The notes under the pieces are model-generated. The model was not told the origin of the DNA, did no database searches, and worked only from the letters and a program-made list of their open reading frames with translations. The translations under genes and the position numbers were made by a program. A DNA stretch of 14,388 nt from NCBI GenBank assembly GCA_017420455.1, contig JAFOJB010000065.1:1-14388 (forward strand), written 5' to 3'. The stretch's first letter is position 1. Every line of letters begins with the position of its first letter. The stretch comes from Blautia sp. GTDB lineage: Bacteria > Bacillota > Clostridia > Lachnospirales > Lachnospiraceae. Below, one piece after another: positions 1-7,220 of this stretch.

Positions 1-1
1 A

Positions 2-430
2 CTGAAGGCGGAAGCCTGGCATCACCGGTCGGACGCCCTGTCTTCCATCGGCGCTTTAATCGGTATCGCCGGAGCCAGAGCCGGTTTTCCTGTTCTGGAG
101 CCCATCGCCAGCCTTCTCATCTGTGTACTGATCATCAAGGCGGCGGTCGAGATTTTCATCGACGCCGTAAACAAGCTGGTAGACCACAGCTGCAGCGCGG
201 ATCTGGAGCATGAGATCCGCTCTTGTGTGGAGCAGCAGAATGGCGTTCTGCGCGTAGATCTCCTGCAGACAAGAGAATTCGGCCGGAAGGTCTACGTGGA
301 TCTGGAGATCGGCATGGACAAGGATCTCCCCCTGGACAAGGCGCACAGCACGGCAGAAGCCGTACACGACGCCATAGAACAGCGCTTTTCCCAGGTCAAG
401 CACGTGATGATCCATGTAAATCCCGTATAA
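2..430 (+). CDS. Cation diffusion facilitator (CDF) metal transporter, C-terminal part
   Basis: 3' end of a proton- or cation-coupled divalent metal exporter in the cytoplasmic membrane; the N-terminal helices lie before the window. The reading frame is open from base 2 and ends at TAA 428-430. It starts in the TM5 region with KAEAWHHRSDALSS. The HHRSD segment matches the HxxxD half of CDF metal site A (H153/D157 in E. coli YiiP), which favours Zn/Fe-type over Mn-type (DxxxD) members. One further hydrophobic helix (about EPIASLLICVLIIKAAVEIF) follows, then the cytoplasmic ferredoxin-like domain ending in VMIHVNPV. YiiP has an Asp two residues after the corresponding His; here it is Asn, so the second zinc site may be altered. 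No clear terminator follows before the next promoter. Family call is firm; the metal is an inference. Confidence 0.9.
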   Translation: MKAEAWHHRSDALSSIGALIGIAGARAGFPVLEPIASLLICVLIIKAAVEIFIDAVNKLVDHSCSADLEHEIRSCVEQQNGVLRVDLLQTREFGRKVYVDLEIGMDKDLPLDKAHSTAEAVHDAIEQRFSQVKHVMIHVNPV

Positions 431-437
431 AACAAAG

Positions 438-466
438 TTGACCTTCCTGCTTTTCCGTGTTATCTT
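438..466 (+). promoter_or_regulatory. Sigma-70-type promoter for the acidic membrane protein gene
   Basis: TTGACC (438-443) and TATCTT (461-466) are separated by 17 bp. Transcription would start near 473, exactly where a long hairpin begins, leaving a 5' UTR of about 140 nt before the ATG at 614. Confidence 0.55.
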
Positions 467-472
467 TTAATT

Positions 473-524
473 ATGCTAGTTATACTTAATAATTGCCGCA
501 GGCAATTGTTTAGTATAACTGCAT
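473..524 (+). promoter_or_regulatory. Long near-perfect hairpin at the predicted 5' end of the mRNA
   Basis: Arms GTTATACT (479-486)/AGTATAAC (512-519) and AATTGCC (491-497)/GGCAATT (501-507) are perfectly complementary around a GCA loop. The four bases between the arm segments mostly pair too, and ATGC/GCAT extend the stem outward with one bulge. It spans predicted +1 to +52. No T-run follows, so it is not a standard terminator. The 3' arm elements GGCAATT and AGTATAAC recur at 549-555 and 569-576, so the 5' arm has two possible partners. Role unknown: 5' mRNA stabiliser, switch or DNA operator. Confidence 0.6.
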
Positions 525-613
525 ATACCGCGGCAAAGAATTACAATCGGCAATTTAATGTGGTCGCGAGTATAACAGGTTTTTGTTTTCTACTTATGAA
601 AGGAGAAGCAGCT

Positions 614-1054
614 ATGTTTGGAGATTTTTTAAAAGGGATTTTTACTTTTATTATCGCGTTCATACTCGGAGCGGGCTGTGCGCAGGATAAACCGGCAGCA
701 GATTCCGAACTGCAGCAGAAGGTACAGGACCACATGGATGTGATCATCGACGAATCCGCAGGGATCGTAGACGATGTAATGGACGAGATCCGCAAGGATG
801 AACGCGTCCAGGAGCTTCAGGATTTTGCCGACGATGTAAATGAGATCGTGGATAATACCAAAGCGGACATCAAGGATCATTTCGGAAAGGAAGAGGCTGC
901 CGAAGAGACAGAAGAGCAGGGGGCTGCCGAAACAGAGGAGCCGGCCGCGGAGGAAAGTGCCGCGGAGGCAGAAGAGCCAGCCGCTGAAGAAAGCGCCGCA
1001 GAGGCAGAGGAGCCGGCCGCAGAGGAAAAGGCAGAAGAAACAAAGAATTCTTAA
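614..1054 (+). CDS. Small acidic membrane-anchored protein with Glu/Ala/Pro repeats
   Basis: A 146-residue protein that I do not recognise. ATG 614 is chosen over upstream in-frame starts because AAAGGAG sits just before it and because it places a hydrophobic segment (about residues 8-21, GIFTFIIAFILGAG) at the N terminus. Cys22 follows directly; the preceding LGAG is only a poor lipobox, so lipoprotein modification is possible but unproven. Residues 30-90 are charged and probably helical (VDDVMDEIRKDERVQELQDF). Residues 108-142 are almost pure E/A/P: two 12-residue units EEPAAEESAAEA and a third partial unit. The DNA units differ mainly at silent positions, which suggests selection on the protein. 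It may be a cell-surface or wall-spanning acidic stalk; no function is claimed. An intrinsic terminator follows. Confidence 0.75.
   Translation: MFGDFLKGIFTFIIAFILGAGCAQDKPAADSELQQKVQDHMDVIIDESAGIVDDVMDEIRKDERVQELQDFADDVNEIVDNTKADIKDHFGKEEAAEETEEQGAAETEEPAAEESAAEAEEPAAEESAAEAEEPAAEEKAEETKNS
935..1039 (+). repeat. In-frame 36-bp tandem repeat (EEPAAEESAAEA units)
   Basis: Units at 935-970, 971-1006 and a partial unit at 1007-1039 encode the same 12-residue acidic motif. Differences such as gcg/gct/gca and agt/agc are mostly silent, so the repeat is old or codon-diversified, not a fresh slippage expansion. Confidence 0.8.
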
Positions 1055-1134
1055 GGAGCGGAAGAGTAACCTGTACAGTCACTGGAAAAGCAGGAAGAAT
1101 GAGCAGGTTATTTTCCGACAGATCCTGCGATCCG

Positions 1135-1165
1135 AAAACTGTCCGGGAAACCGGGCAGTTTTTTT
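1135..1165 (+). terminator. Intrinsic terminator after the acidic protein gene
   Basis: AAAACTGTCCGG pairs with CCGGGCAGTTTT (one G-U) around a GAAA tetraloop and runs into seven T residues at 1159-1165. It separates this transcript from the ABC transporter gene. Confidence 0.85.
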
Positions 1166-1199
1166 AAAAGAAACGCTGATCAGAATCACCTGCTGATCG

Positions 1200-1245
1200 T
1201 TCTGTCAGTCTGTACCTGACAGAATGTGCACGCAGGCACTGTAAA
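1200..1245 (+). promoter_or_regulatory. Candidate promoter with overlapping inverted-repeat operator for the ABC fusion
   Basis: A perfect 9-bp inverted repeat, TTCTGTCAG (1200-1208) and CTGACAGAA (1216-1224), is separated by 7 bp. Its right arm contains the -35-like CTGACA (1216-1221). After 18 bp comes TGTAAA (1240-1245) as a possible -10. Start would be near 1252, compatible with ATG 1293 but not with GTG 1251. A direct repeat GCTGATC (1175 and 1192) lies just upstream. The geometry suits a dimeric regulator such as a repressor or response regulator, but no regulator gene is in the window. Confidence 0.4.
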
Positions 1246-1292
1246 CGGAGGTGAAGAAAAGGCAGGAAAGATCGTCGTCCTGCCATTTATCC

Positions 1293-4154
1293 ATGCTTAC
1301 GATCAACAACGTTTACAAAGAATACCATACAGGGAGTCTTGTGCAGAAGGCACTGGACGGCGTATCCATTTCCTTCCGGGAGAAGGAATTCGTCGCGATC
1401 CTTGGCCCCAGCGGCTCCGGGAAAACCACTCTGCTCAATGTGATCGGCGGTCTGGACCAGTATGACAGCGGCGAAATGTCCTTCCAGGGCATCCCCACCA
1501 GCAGCTACGGAAACCGGGACTGGGATACCTACCGGAACCATACCATCGGGTTTATCTTCCAGAGCTACAACCTGATCCCCCACCAGACCCTGCTTTCCAA
1601 TGTGGAGCTGGCCATGACTCTCTCCGGGATCAGGAAGGAGGAACGCCGGGAACGGGCAAGGGAGGCACTGGACCGTGTCGGCCTTCTGGAGCAGGCACAG
1701 AAAAAGCCCCTCCAGCTGTCCGGCGGACAGATGCAGCGTGTGGCCATCGCCAGAGCTCTGGTAAACAGGCCTTCCATCCTGCTGGCGGACGAACCTACCG
1801 GCGCGCTGGATTCGGATACGGGCGAACAGGTCATGGAGCTTCTGAAAGACGTCTCCAGGGATCACCTGGTGATCATGGTCACCCATAACCCGGACCTGGC
1901 ACAGCGGTACGCCACCAGGATCGTCCGTCTGAAGGACGGAAAGATCACCAGCGATTCCCAGCCGTACGGACCGGAGGATGCCTCCGAAAACAGTTCTGCA
2001 AAAGCAGACACACAAAAACCATCGTATTCCCGAAGATACAGAGAAACAGGAAAAGGCAGCAGGCTGTCCAGACCTTCGATGTCCTTTTTCACGGCCTTAT
2101 CGCTGTCCGTCTCCAACCTTCTTTCCAAAAAAGCCCGGACGATCCTCGTAGCCTTTGCTTCCTCCATCGGCATTATCGGCATCGCCCTGATCCTGTCCTT
2201 GTCCACCGGCGCAAATGCCTATATCCGCCAGATGGAGGAGGACTCCCTGAGCCAGTATCCCATCGCCATCAGCAGCTCCGCCTTCTCCATGGAGGACACG
2301 ATGATGGCCTTTGCCTCCATGCGTCAGGCCTCGGAGGGCATGTCCACCGGGGGCGAGGTCACAGAGCAGCAGATGATGGGGGGGATGCTCTCCTCTGCAA
2401 GCGTAAACGATCTTGCATCCCTGAAGCGCTGGTTCGACAGCGGTTACAGCGGCATGGAGGAATATACCAGAGGAATCGACTACAACTACAGTATCAGTCC
2501 CCAGATCTACCGCATGGTGGGGGATGACGACTATCGTCAGGTAAATCCGGACCAGACCATGGGAGCCATCGGCCGGAGCCTGGACGACTCTCTTTCCGGA
2601 GCCTTTTCCGGCTACAGCCTGAACGAGGTTTTCCTGCCTCTTCCGGAAAATGAAAGGCTTTACCGGAACAATTACGAGCTGATGGCCGGCAGCTGGCCGG
2701 AAAAGGACACGGACCTGGTCCTGGTCCTCACGGGAAGCGGCGGTATTCCGGATTATCTTTTATACACCATGGGGCTGAAAAACTCCGACGAGCTCAATGC
2801 ACAGCTGCAGAGCGTCGTAGCCGGCGAAGGCTCCGGTGTCCGCAAAAACACCCTGGAGGAAAACCAGGTCTTCGACCCGGAGGAGTTCCTTGGCATCTCC
2901 TTCCGGCTGCTGCCGGCTTCCAGCGTTTACCAGTACGATGAAGGCATGAAGGTCTGGCTGGACTGCTCCGGTGATAAAGAAAAAATGGTGGAGCTTCTGA
3001 AGACAGAGGGGGAAACCATGCGCATCACAGGCGTCGCCCGCACCACCGAGGGAACCTCCTTCGGGATTCTCGGGGTAGGGATCGAATATCCGTCTTCCCT
3101 GATCCGGCGCCTGATCCTGAAGGCAGAGAAAAGCGATATTGTCCGTACGCAGCTTTCAGAACCGGATACCAATGTCCTGACCGGCGCAGTGTTCGGAAAC
3201 ACCGATGCTTCCTCTATGAATTCCTTCTTCAGCATGATCGAGCTCCATCCGGAACACCTCAGCGAGGCGGTTTCCTTCCGATGGAAGGATCTGAAAAGCC
3301 TGGAAACCGAGGAAACCCGGCTGACGGCAAAGCGTCTGGTCAGGATCACGCGGGAGTTTTCCCGTACAGGAGAATCTCCCACCCTGCAGGAGATCATCCG
3401 CTCGGCCCTGCCTCTTCTCCGGAATCTGATTGAGATCGATGAGGAAAAGATGAATGATGTGATCTCCTTCTCCATGGACGAAGCACAGATGCAGGAAATG
3501 TACGCCCAGCGCGCCGCCTCCCAGAGTGCGAGCTATAATGGAAACCTGATGAAATTCGGTTATGCGGATCCGGAAACGCCGTCCATGGTGGTCATCTATC
3601 CCACGGATTTCGAGAGCAAAAACGAAGTGATCCGCCTTCTGGACGCCTATAACGCGGCAATGGAAGCCGAGGGGCACGAGGATAAGGTAATCTCCTACAC
3701 GGACTACGTGGGCTCTCTGATGTCCACCGTGACTACCATCATTGATGTGATCACCTACGTGCTGATCGCCTTTGTGGCGGTCTCCCTCATTGTATCCTCC
3801 ATCATGATCGGCATCATCACCTATATTTCCGTCCTGGAGCGGAAAAAGGAGATCGGGATCCTGCGGGCCATGGGTGCCTCCAAATGGAATATCACGGAGG
3901 TGTTCAACGCCGAGACCTTTATCATCGGTCTGATGGCCGGAGTCTTCGGTGTCGGACTCACACTCCTCCTCAATATTCCCATCAATCATGTGATCCAGAA
4001 GCTTGCCGAGCAGCGGAGCGTTCATGCCTTTCTGCCGCCCGGCGCCGGAGTAATCCTGATCCTCCTTTGCATCCTCCTGACCTTTATCGGCGGCTTCATT
4101 CCCTCCAGAACTGCTGCCCGCCAGGATCCGGTGGAAGCCCTTCGAAGCGAATAA
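1293..4154 (+). CDS. MacB-like ABC transporter, fused ATPase and FtsX-type permease
   Basis: 953-residue fusion. Residues 1-225 form an ABC ATPase: Walker [10 protein letters not shown] (38-46), Q-loop FIFQ (87-90), signature LSGGQ (142-146), Walker B ILLADEP (162-168) and H-loop VTH. TM1 lies near 282-304 ([20 protein letters not shown]). A large extracellular region of about 500 residues follows, then TM2-TM4 near 813-840, 873-897 and 917-937, with the FtsX/MacB cytoplasmic motif [15 protein letters not shown]. This is the MacB/LolCDE/BceAB mechanotransmission type, probably working as a homodimer that moves or releases an envelope substrate or peptide; the substrate is unknown. ATG 1293 begins the family-like [14 protein letters not shown] 1251 is an in-frame alternative (967 residues), but the GGAGG there overlaps it with no spacer. 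No strong SD precedes ATG 1293, so the start is uncertain. No periplasmic adaptor or two-component genes are adjacent. Confidence 0.9.
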   Translation: MLTINNVYKEYHTGSLVQKALDGVSISFREKEFVAILGPSGSGKTTLLNVIGGLDQYDSGEMSFQGIPTSSYGNRDWDTYRNHTIGFIFQSYNLIPHQTLLSNVELAMTLSGIRKEERRERAREALDRVGLLEQAQKKPLQLSGGQMQRVAIARALVNRPSILLADEPTGALDSDTGEQVMELLKDVSRDHLVIMVTHNPDLAQRYATRIVRLKDGKITSDSQPYGPEDASENSSAKADTQKPSYSRRYRETGKGSRLSRPSMSFFTALSLSVSNLLSKKARTILVAFASSIGIIGIALILSLSTGANAYIRQMEEDSLSQYPIAISSSAFSMEDTMMAFASMRQASEGMSTGGEVTEQQMMGGMLSSASVNDLASLKRWFDSGYSGMEEYTRGIDYNYSISPQIYRMVGDDDYRQVNPDQTMGAIGRSLDDSLSGAFSGYSLNEVFLPLPENERLYRNNYELMAGSWPEKDTDLVLVLTGSGGIPDYLLYTMGLKNSDELNAQLQSVVAGEGSGVRKNTLEENQVFDPEEFLGISFRLLPASSVYQYDEGMKVWLDCSGDKEKMVELLKTEGETMRITGVARTTEGTSFGILGVGIEYPSSLIRRLILKAEKSDIVRTQLSEPDTNVLTGAVFGNTDASSMNSFFSMIELHPEHLSEAVSFRWKDLKSLETEETRLTAKRLVRITREFSRTGESPTLQEIIRSALPLLRNLIEIDEEKMNDVISFSMDEAQMQEMYAQRAASQSASYNGNLMKFGYADPETPSMVVIYPTDFESKNEVIRLLDAYNAAMEAEGHEDKVISYTDYVGSLMSTVTTIIDVITYVLIAFVAVSLIVSSIMIGIITYISVLERKKEIGILRAMGASKWNITEVFNAETFIIGLMAGVFGVGLTLLLNIPINHVIQKLAEQRSVHAFLPPGAGVILILLCILLTFIGGFIPSRTAARQDPVEALRSE

Positions 4155-4192
4155 AAAATCCCTGTCACAGAAAGTCTGTGACAGGGATTTTT
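4154..4192. terminator. Bidirectional intrinsic terminator between convergent genes
   Basis: A perfect 17-bp stem (AAAAATCCCTGTCACAG / CTGTGACAGGGATTTTT) with a 5-nt loop has T-runs in both directions. It ends the plus-strand ABC gene and the minus-strand sugar-importer operon. Confidence 0.92.
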
Positions 4193-4205
4193 CTTTGAAG
4201 GCAAA

Positions 4206-4250
4206 GGGTGGACTGTTCCTGTGTTAAGAAAACACAAAAGGACCGTCCCC
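4206..4250. repeat. REP-like imperfect palindrome with GGGGACGGTCC / GGAACAGTCC ends
   Basis: GGAC..TCCTGTGTT (4210-4225) pairs with AACAC..AGGA..GTCC (4231-4248) around AAGAA, with mismatches. The ends carry the GGGGACNGTTCC-like core that recurs as short dispersed palindromes in many Clostridia genomes (recollection, not checked). A related half-site occurs at 14020-14033. It lies just past the stop of the binding-protein gene. Confidence 0.5.
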
Positions 4251-4258
4251 GTGTGTTA

Positions 4259-5980
4259 TTATTCCTCGGACAAAGCGGCGTCCTCGGCTGCGGCGCGGAT
4301 CTGCGCTTCGCCCTCGCACCACTCTACACACTCGTCATAGCCGTATTCCTTTGCCTGGGAGACCATATCTGCAAAGATCGCCTCGAAGTCCTCTTCGGTC
4401 TCGGCATAGATTGCTTTCCAGGTGTTGGTCTTGATGCACTCTGCAACCTGGCTCCACTTCGCATCCAGTTCCGTGTCTCTGACGCCTTCGGAATAGGTGG
4501 TTCCCGGAGACAGCTTGTACTGGCCGATCTTGTCGAAATACAGATCCGGAGTCTCAGCGCCGGCCCATTCTCTCCAGGCCTGCTCGATCTCGGAGCCTGC
4601 TTCTGTGGAAAAGCTTGCCCAGTTCCTGTAGTTGTAGGTTTCTCCGTTGGAATCCGGATTCTTGGCATCCAGTGACCAGGTAGAGTTGTTCATCTTGAAG
4701 GAACCATCGTCATAGGTTCCGCTGTAGGGCTCGCCCATGGGAGTGGTGATATCTGTCTTCACTGCCTGGCCAAGCTCGGTAAAGTGGGTATAGCCTTCTT
4801 CGTCATAGTACCAGCAGACGTCCTTCGGACCATATTCTGCAGTCATTCTTCCCTCGGGAGTCGCCAGCCAGTTGTAGATCGCCATGCAGAGCTCCGGATT
4901 TTCGGTGTTCGCGCCGATGGACCAGATTCTGTTTCCGCCGTAAACATTCAGACCATAGCGGATGGGGGTGGCTTCTGCCGGAGCTACCGGATACATGATC
5001 TTTCCGTCTGCCAGGTGCTGGGGCGTATTGTAAAGGGCGGAACCCATAAAGTTGAATACGTTCAGGAACGCGGTACCGTTCAGGTAATCCTCGTTCATGC
5101 CGCTGTAGCCCTGAGTCTGGGAATCCGGATCCAGAAGTCCTTCTCTGTAAAGCTTGTTGTAGAACTTCAGCGCATCGTAGTAGGGTCCTGCCTCTTCCAG
5201 GCAGCCGGTGAAGGTCTGGGTAGAAGGATCATAGAGGCCGAAGCCGAATTCGTCCCCGCCGGTGTATGCAGAGGCCGTGGACTTCACATACATGACCATG
5301 TTACCGTCCCGGTCATTGAACAGAGAAACGCCATAGGTGGGATTTCCGTTGTCATCTGTGGGGCAGATTTCCTTCATCTGTTTCAGGACCTCTACAAGAT
5401 CATCATAGTTCCTGATCTCGGGAGCGCCGATCTCCTGGTAGAGATCGAAACGAAGGTCCCAGGTATACATCATGGACTGGGGATCCTCTGCAGAGGTCGC
5501 AACATCAAAGCCGTATCCATATACGGTGCCGCCGGAGAGATTGCGGTTCTTCTCCAGAGCCTTTTCCATATGCGCTGCGATATAGGGACCGTAGTCCTGA
5601 AGGATATCATCCTCTTCCCAGTCGAACAGCATTCCCTTGTCCACGGCCTGGAGATACTGGTCGGAATCATTTCCCCAGATGACCAGGTCTCCGAGGTTCC
5701 CGGCTTCCATTCTGGTATCGTAGGTTCCGTCGGACTCCGGAATAATGTTCAGCTTTACGTTAAACTTCTCCAGCATGATCTGCCCGAACCATCCGGTCTG
5801 CTCTCCGGAGTAATTGGCCAGCTGATCATAGACATCCAGAGTGATGGTCTCTTCCGGAATCCACTCGGAATAATCTGCTTCCCGGACCTCGTCTTCCTCT
5901 GCGTAAACAGCGATGCTGCTTCCCGCCATGCCCAGAACCATTGTGCCTGCAAGGATCACAGATAACAGTTGCTTTTTCAT
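4259..5980 (-). CDS. Secreted extracellular solute-binding protein of a carbohydrate ABC importer
   Basis: 573 residues. It captures an oligosaccharide or sugar derivative outside the cell and hands it to the two permeases encoded upstream in the same operon. ATG 5980 is preceded by AAAGGAGGAAACAAA, a strong SD, and gives a signal peptide: MKKQLLSV, a hydrophobic core, then VYA before EEDE, consistent with signal peptidase I cleavage after Ala27. The usual lipobox Cys of Gram-positive binding proteins is missing; the place where AGC is expected reads AGSS. The mature part has SBP-like features: EKFNVKLNIIP, then NLGDLVIWGNDSDQYLQAVDKGML near residues 95-120, and aromatic-rich stretches such as NVYGGNRIWSIGANTENPELC. 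Length fits the long LplA/YtcQ-like proteins (500-600 residues). The ligand is unknown because no glycosidase gene is adjacent. Confidence 0.9.
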   Translation of the reverse strand: MKKQLLSVILAGTMVLGMAGSSIAVYAEEDEVREADYSEWIPEETITLDVYDQLANYSGEQTGWFGQIMLEKFNVKLNIIPESDGTYDTRMEAGNLGDLVIWGNDSDQYLQAVDKGMLFDWEEDDILQDYGPYIAAHMEKALEKNRNLSGGTVYGYGFDVATSAEDPQSMMYTWDLRFDLYQEIGAPEIRNYDDLVEVLKQMKEICPTDDNGNPTYGVSLFNDRDGNMVMYVKSTASAYTGGDEFGFGLYDPSTQTFTGCLEEAGPYYDALKFYNKLYREGLLDPDSQTQGYSGMNEDYLNGTAFLNVFNFMGSALYNTPQHLADGKIMYPVAPAEATPIRYGLNVYGGNRIWSIGANTENPELCMAIYNWLATPEGRMTAEYGPKDVCWYYDEEGYTHFTELGQAVKTDITTPMGEPYSGTYDDGSFKMNNSTWSLDAKNPDSNGETYNYRNWASFSTEAGSEIEQAWREWAGAETPDLYFDKIGQYKLSPGTTYSEGVRDTELDAKWSQVAECIKTNTWKAIYAETEEDFEAIFADMVSQAKEYGYDECVEWCEGEAQIRAAAEDAALSEE

Positions 5981-6135
5981 TTTGTTTCCTCCTTTTCTGA
6001 TATATGTTGCTTTCGGATCCATCCGCCCGTCCGGCGGGGTTCATGGATCCTGTTAATCACGCCGGTGTACCAGTGGTCCGTCTCAGCCACCGACCCGGCA
6101 GTAATTACAGGGTGACTGGTCTGCAAGGCTGTCAT
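5977..6135 (-). CDS. Possible 52-residue small protein coupled to the binding-protein gene
   Basis: ATG 6135 follows GGAGG at 6149-6145 with a 9-nt spacer, and the TGA stop overlaps the ATG of the binding-protein gene (ATGA). Such an arrangement is typical of translational coupling. The peptide (MTALQTSHPVITAGSV... ending SEKEETK) has no signal peptide or membrane segment and I do not recognise it. An in-frame ATG at 6180 would give 67 residues but has no SD. Two hairpins lie within it. It may be a real small protein, a leader ORF that feeds ribosomes to the next gene, or chance. Confidence 0.3.
   Translation of the reverse strand: MTALQTSHPVITAGSVAETDHWYTGVINRIHEPRRTGGWIRKQHISEKEETK
6015..6109 (-). 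other. Two adjacent RNA hairpins in the permease/binding-protein intergenic region
   Basis: Hairpin A: GGATCCAT (6015-6022)/ATGGATCC (6043-6050) with an inner CCGCC/GGCGG stem. Hairpin B: TGTTAATCACGCCGG (6051-6065) with CCGGCAGTAATTACA (6095-6109), a few bulges, enclosing GTGG/CCAC. Neither has a T-run on the minus strand. They lie in the 248-bp gap between a permease gene and the binding-protein gene, where mRNA-stabilising structures would allow more binding protein than permease. No convincing separate promoter was seen. Confidence 0.5.
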
Positions 6136-6228
6136 CGGCTCATTCCTCCGCCTTGCCAGAACGAATTTATCCTGCGTCATCTGTAAAGGTTGTTTGTGTA
6201 AAGTTCCTTAAGCGGAAACCTGTCGGGT

Positions 6229-7203
6229 TTATCCCTTTACGGCTCCCAGCATGATTCCCTTTTCAAAGTATCTCTGCATGAAAGGATAGACGCAGAGGAT
6301 GGGGATGATGGTCACCATGGAGATCGTATACTTGATGACTTTTGCGTTCAGGGCCGATTCCAGAACGCTCTGGCTGATGCCCGAAGTGCTTCCGGCAGAC
6401 ATCAGAGCCGACAGGTTGTTGGAAGCATTCAGGTAGATATACAGCCTGTGCTGCAGGGTATACAGCTCCGGAGAGGACTGCATGAGGATCAGCGAATCCT
6501 GGAAGGAGTTCCACTGTCCCACCGCGCCGAAGATGGCGATGGTGGCAAGGATCGGCTTGGACAGAGGCCAGATGACCTTGAAAAAGATCTGCAGGGAGGT
6601 TGCCCCGTCCAGCTTGGCCGTCTCCTGCAGCTCCATGGGAATGGAGGATTCAATATAGGTCTTCACCAGGATGATGTTGTAGGGAGCCACGATTCCCGGG
6701 ATGATATAGGCCAGGAAGTTGTTGGTCAGTCCCAGCATGGACATGTTCAGGAACCATGGAATGATCCCGGCATTGAAATACATGGTCACAACAATGAACC
6801 GGTACCACACCGAACGGCCCCACATCTCCTGCCGGGTGACAAGGTATCCCACCAGGGCGGAGGCCCCTACCATCATGGCCGTGCCGAGGATCGTCCGGGC
6901 AAAGGTGATGCCGATGGATCGGAACAGATCGTTTACCTGCAATATCCGGACATAGTTGTCAAAATTGATCCCCCGGGGCCAGAAGCTGACGAGCCCTCTC
7001 TGTACCAGGGAGTTGTCAGAGATCGTATTGATAAACAGATAGTAAAACGGAAAGATGCAGATCAGCGTAAAGCAGGCGAACAGGGTGTGGTTCACCACAT
7101 CAAATATGATGTCCGCCCGGGTTTTCTTAATCTGGGATTTATGCGTCCTGTAATACTGCTTTTCCAGCTTTGCTTCAAGCTTTTCCTGTTTTGTCTTAGC
7201 CAT
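6229..7203 (-). CDS. Carbohydrate ABC transporter permease, LplC/YtcP type
   Basis: 324 residues, normal length for the family. It is one half of the membrane channel of a type I (CUT1) sugar importer. A basic, charged N terminus (MAKTKQEKLEAKLEKQYY) precedes about six membrane segments, the first near residues 36-60. The EAA loop that docks the ATPase is at 191-215 (ELQETAKLDGATSLQIFFKV, with the conserved A..DGA..). The C terminus PFMQRYFEKGIMLGAVKG matches the family ending QKYFVKGVMIGAVKG. AAGGAGG precedes ATG 7203. The gap to the upstream permease gene is 17 nt, so both are cotranscribed. No ATPase gene is present in the operon, so it probably uses a shared MsmX-like ATPase encoded elsewhere. 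Confidence 0.94.
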   Translation of the reverse strand: MAKTKQEKLEAKLEKQYYRTHKSQIKKTRADIIFDVVNHTLFACFTLICIFPFYYLFINTISDNSLVQRGLVSFWPRGINFDNYVRILQVNDLFRSIGITFARTILGTAMMVGASALVGYLVTRQEMWGRSVWYRFIVVTMYFNAGIIPWFLNMSMLGLTNNFLAYIIPGIVAPYNIILVKTYIESSIPMELQETAKLDGATSLQIFFKVIWPLSKPILATIAIFGAVGQWNSFQDSLILMQSSPELYTLQHRLYIYLNASNNLSALMSAGSTSGISQSVLESALNAKVIKYTISMVTIIPILCVYPFMQRYFEKGIMLGAVKG

Positions 7204-7220
7204 GACCTCTTCCTCCTTTC

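Noticed and set aside
473..613. In-frame upstream starts (ATG 473) for the acidic protein
   Set aside because: ATG 473 falls at the predicted transcription start inside a hairpin with no SD; ATG 614 has a good SD and yields a sensible hydrophobic N terminus.
935..1039. CRISPR-like direct repeats
   Set aside because: The units are contiguous without spacers, in frame, and explained by the protein repeat.
840..1196. 118-codon plus-strand ORF overlapping the acidic protein gene
   Set aside because: It is the +1 frame of the E/A repeat (Arg/Lys/Gln-rich) and runs through the intrinsic terminator.
4784..5965. 393-codon plus-strand open frame opposite the binding-protein gene
   Set aside because: The minus-strand protein has a signal peptide, SD and family features; the plus-strand frame is a shadow.
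5981..6228. T-box or other known riboswitch before the binding-protein gene
   Set aside because: A GGTGG..TACACC-like stretch was examined, but the T-box antiterminator consensus, specifier loop features and a terminator are missing.
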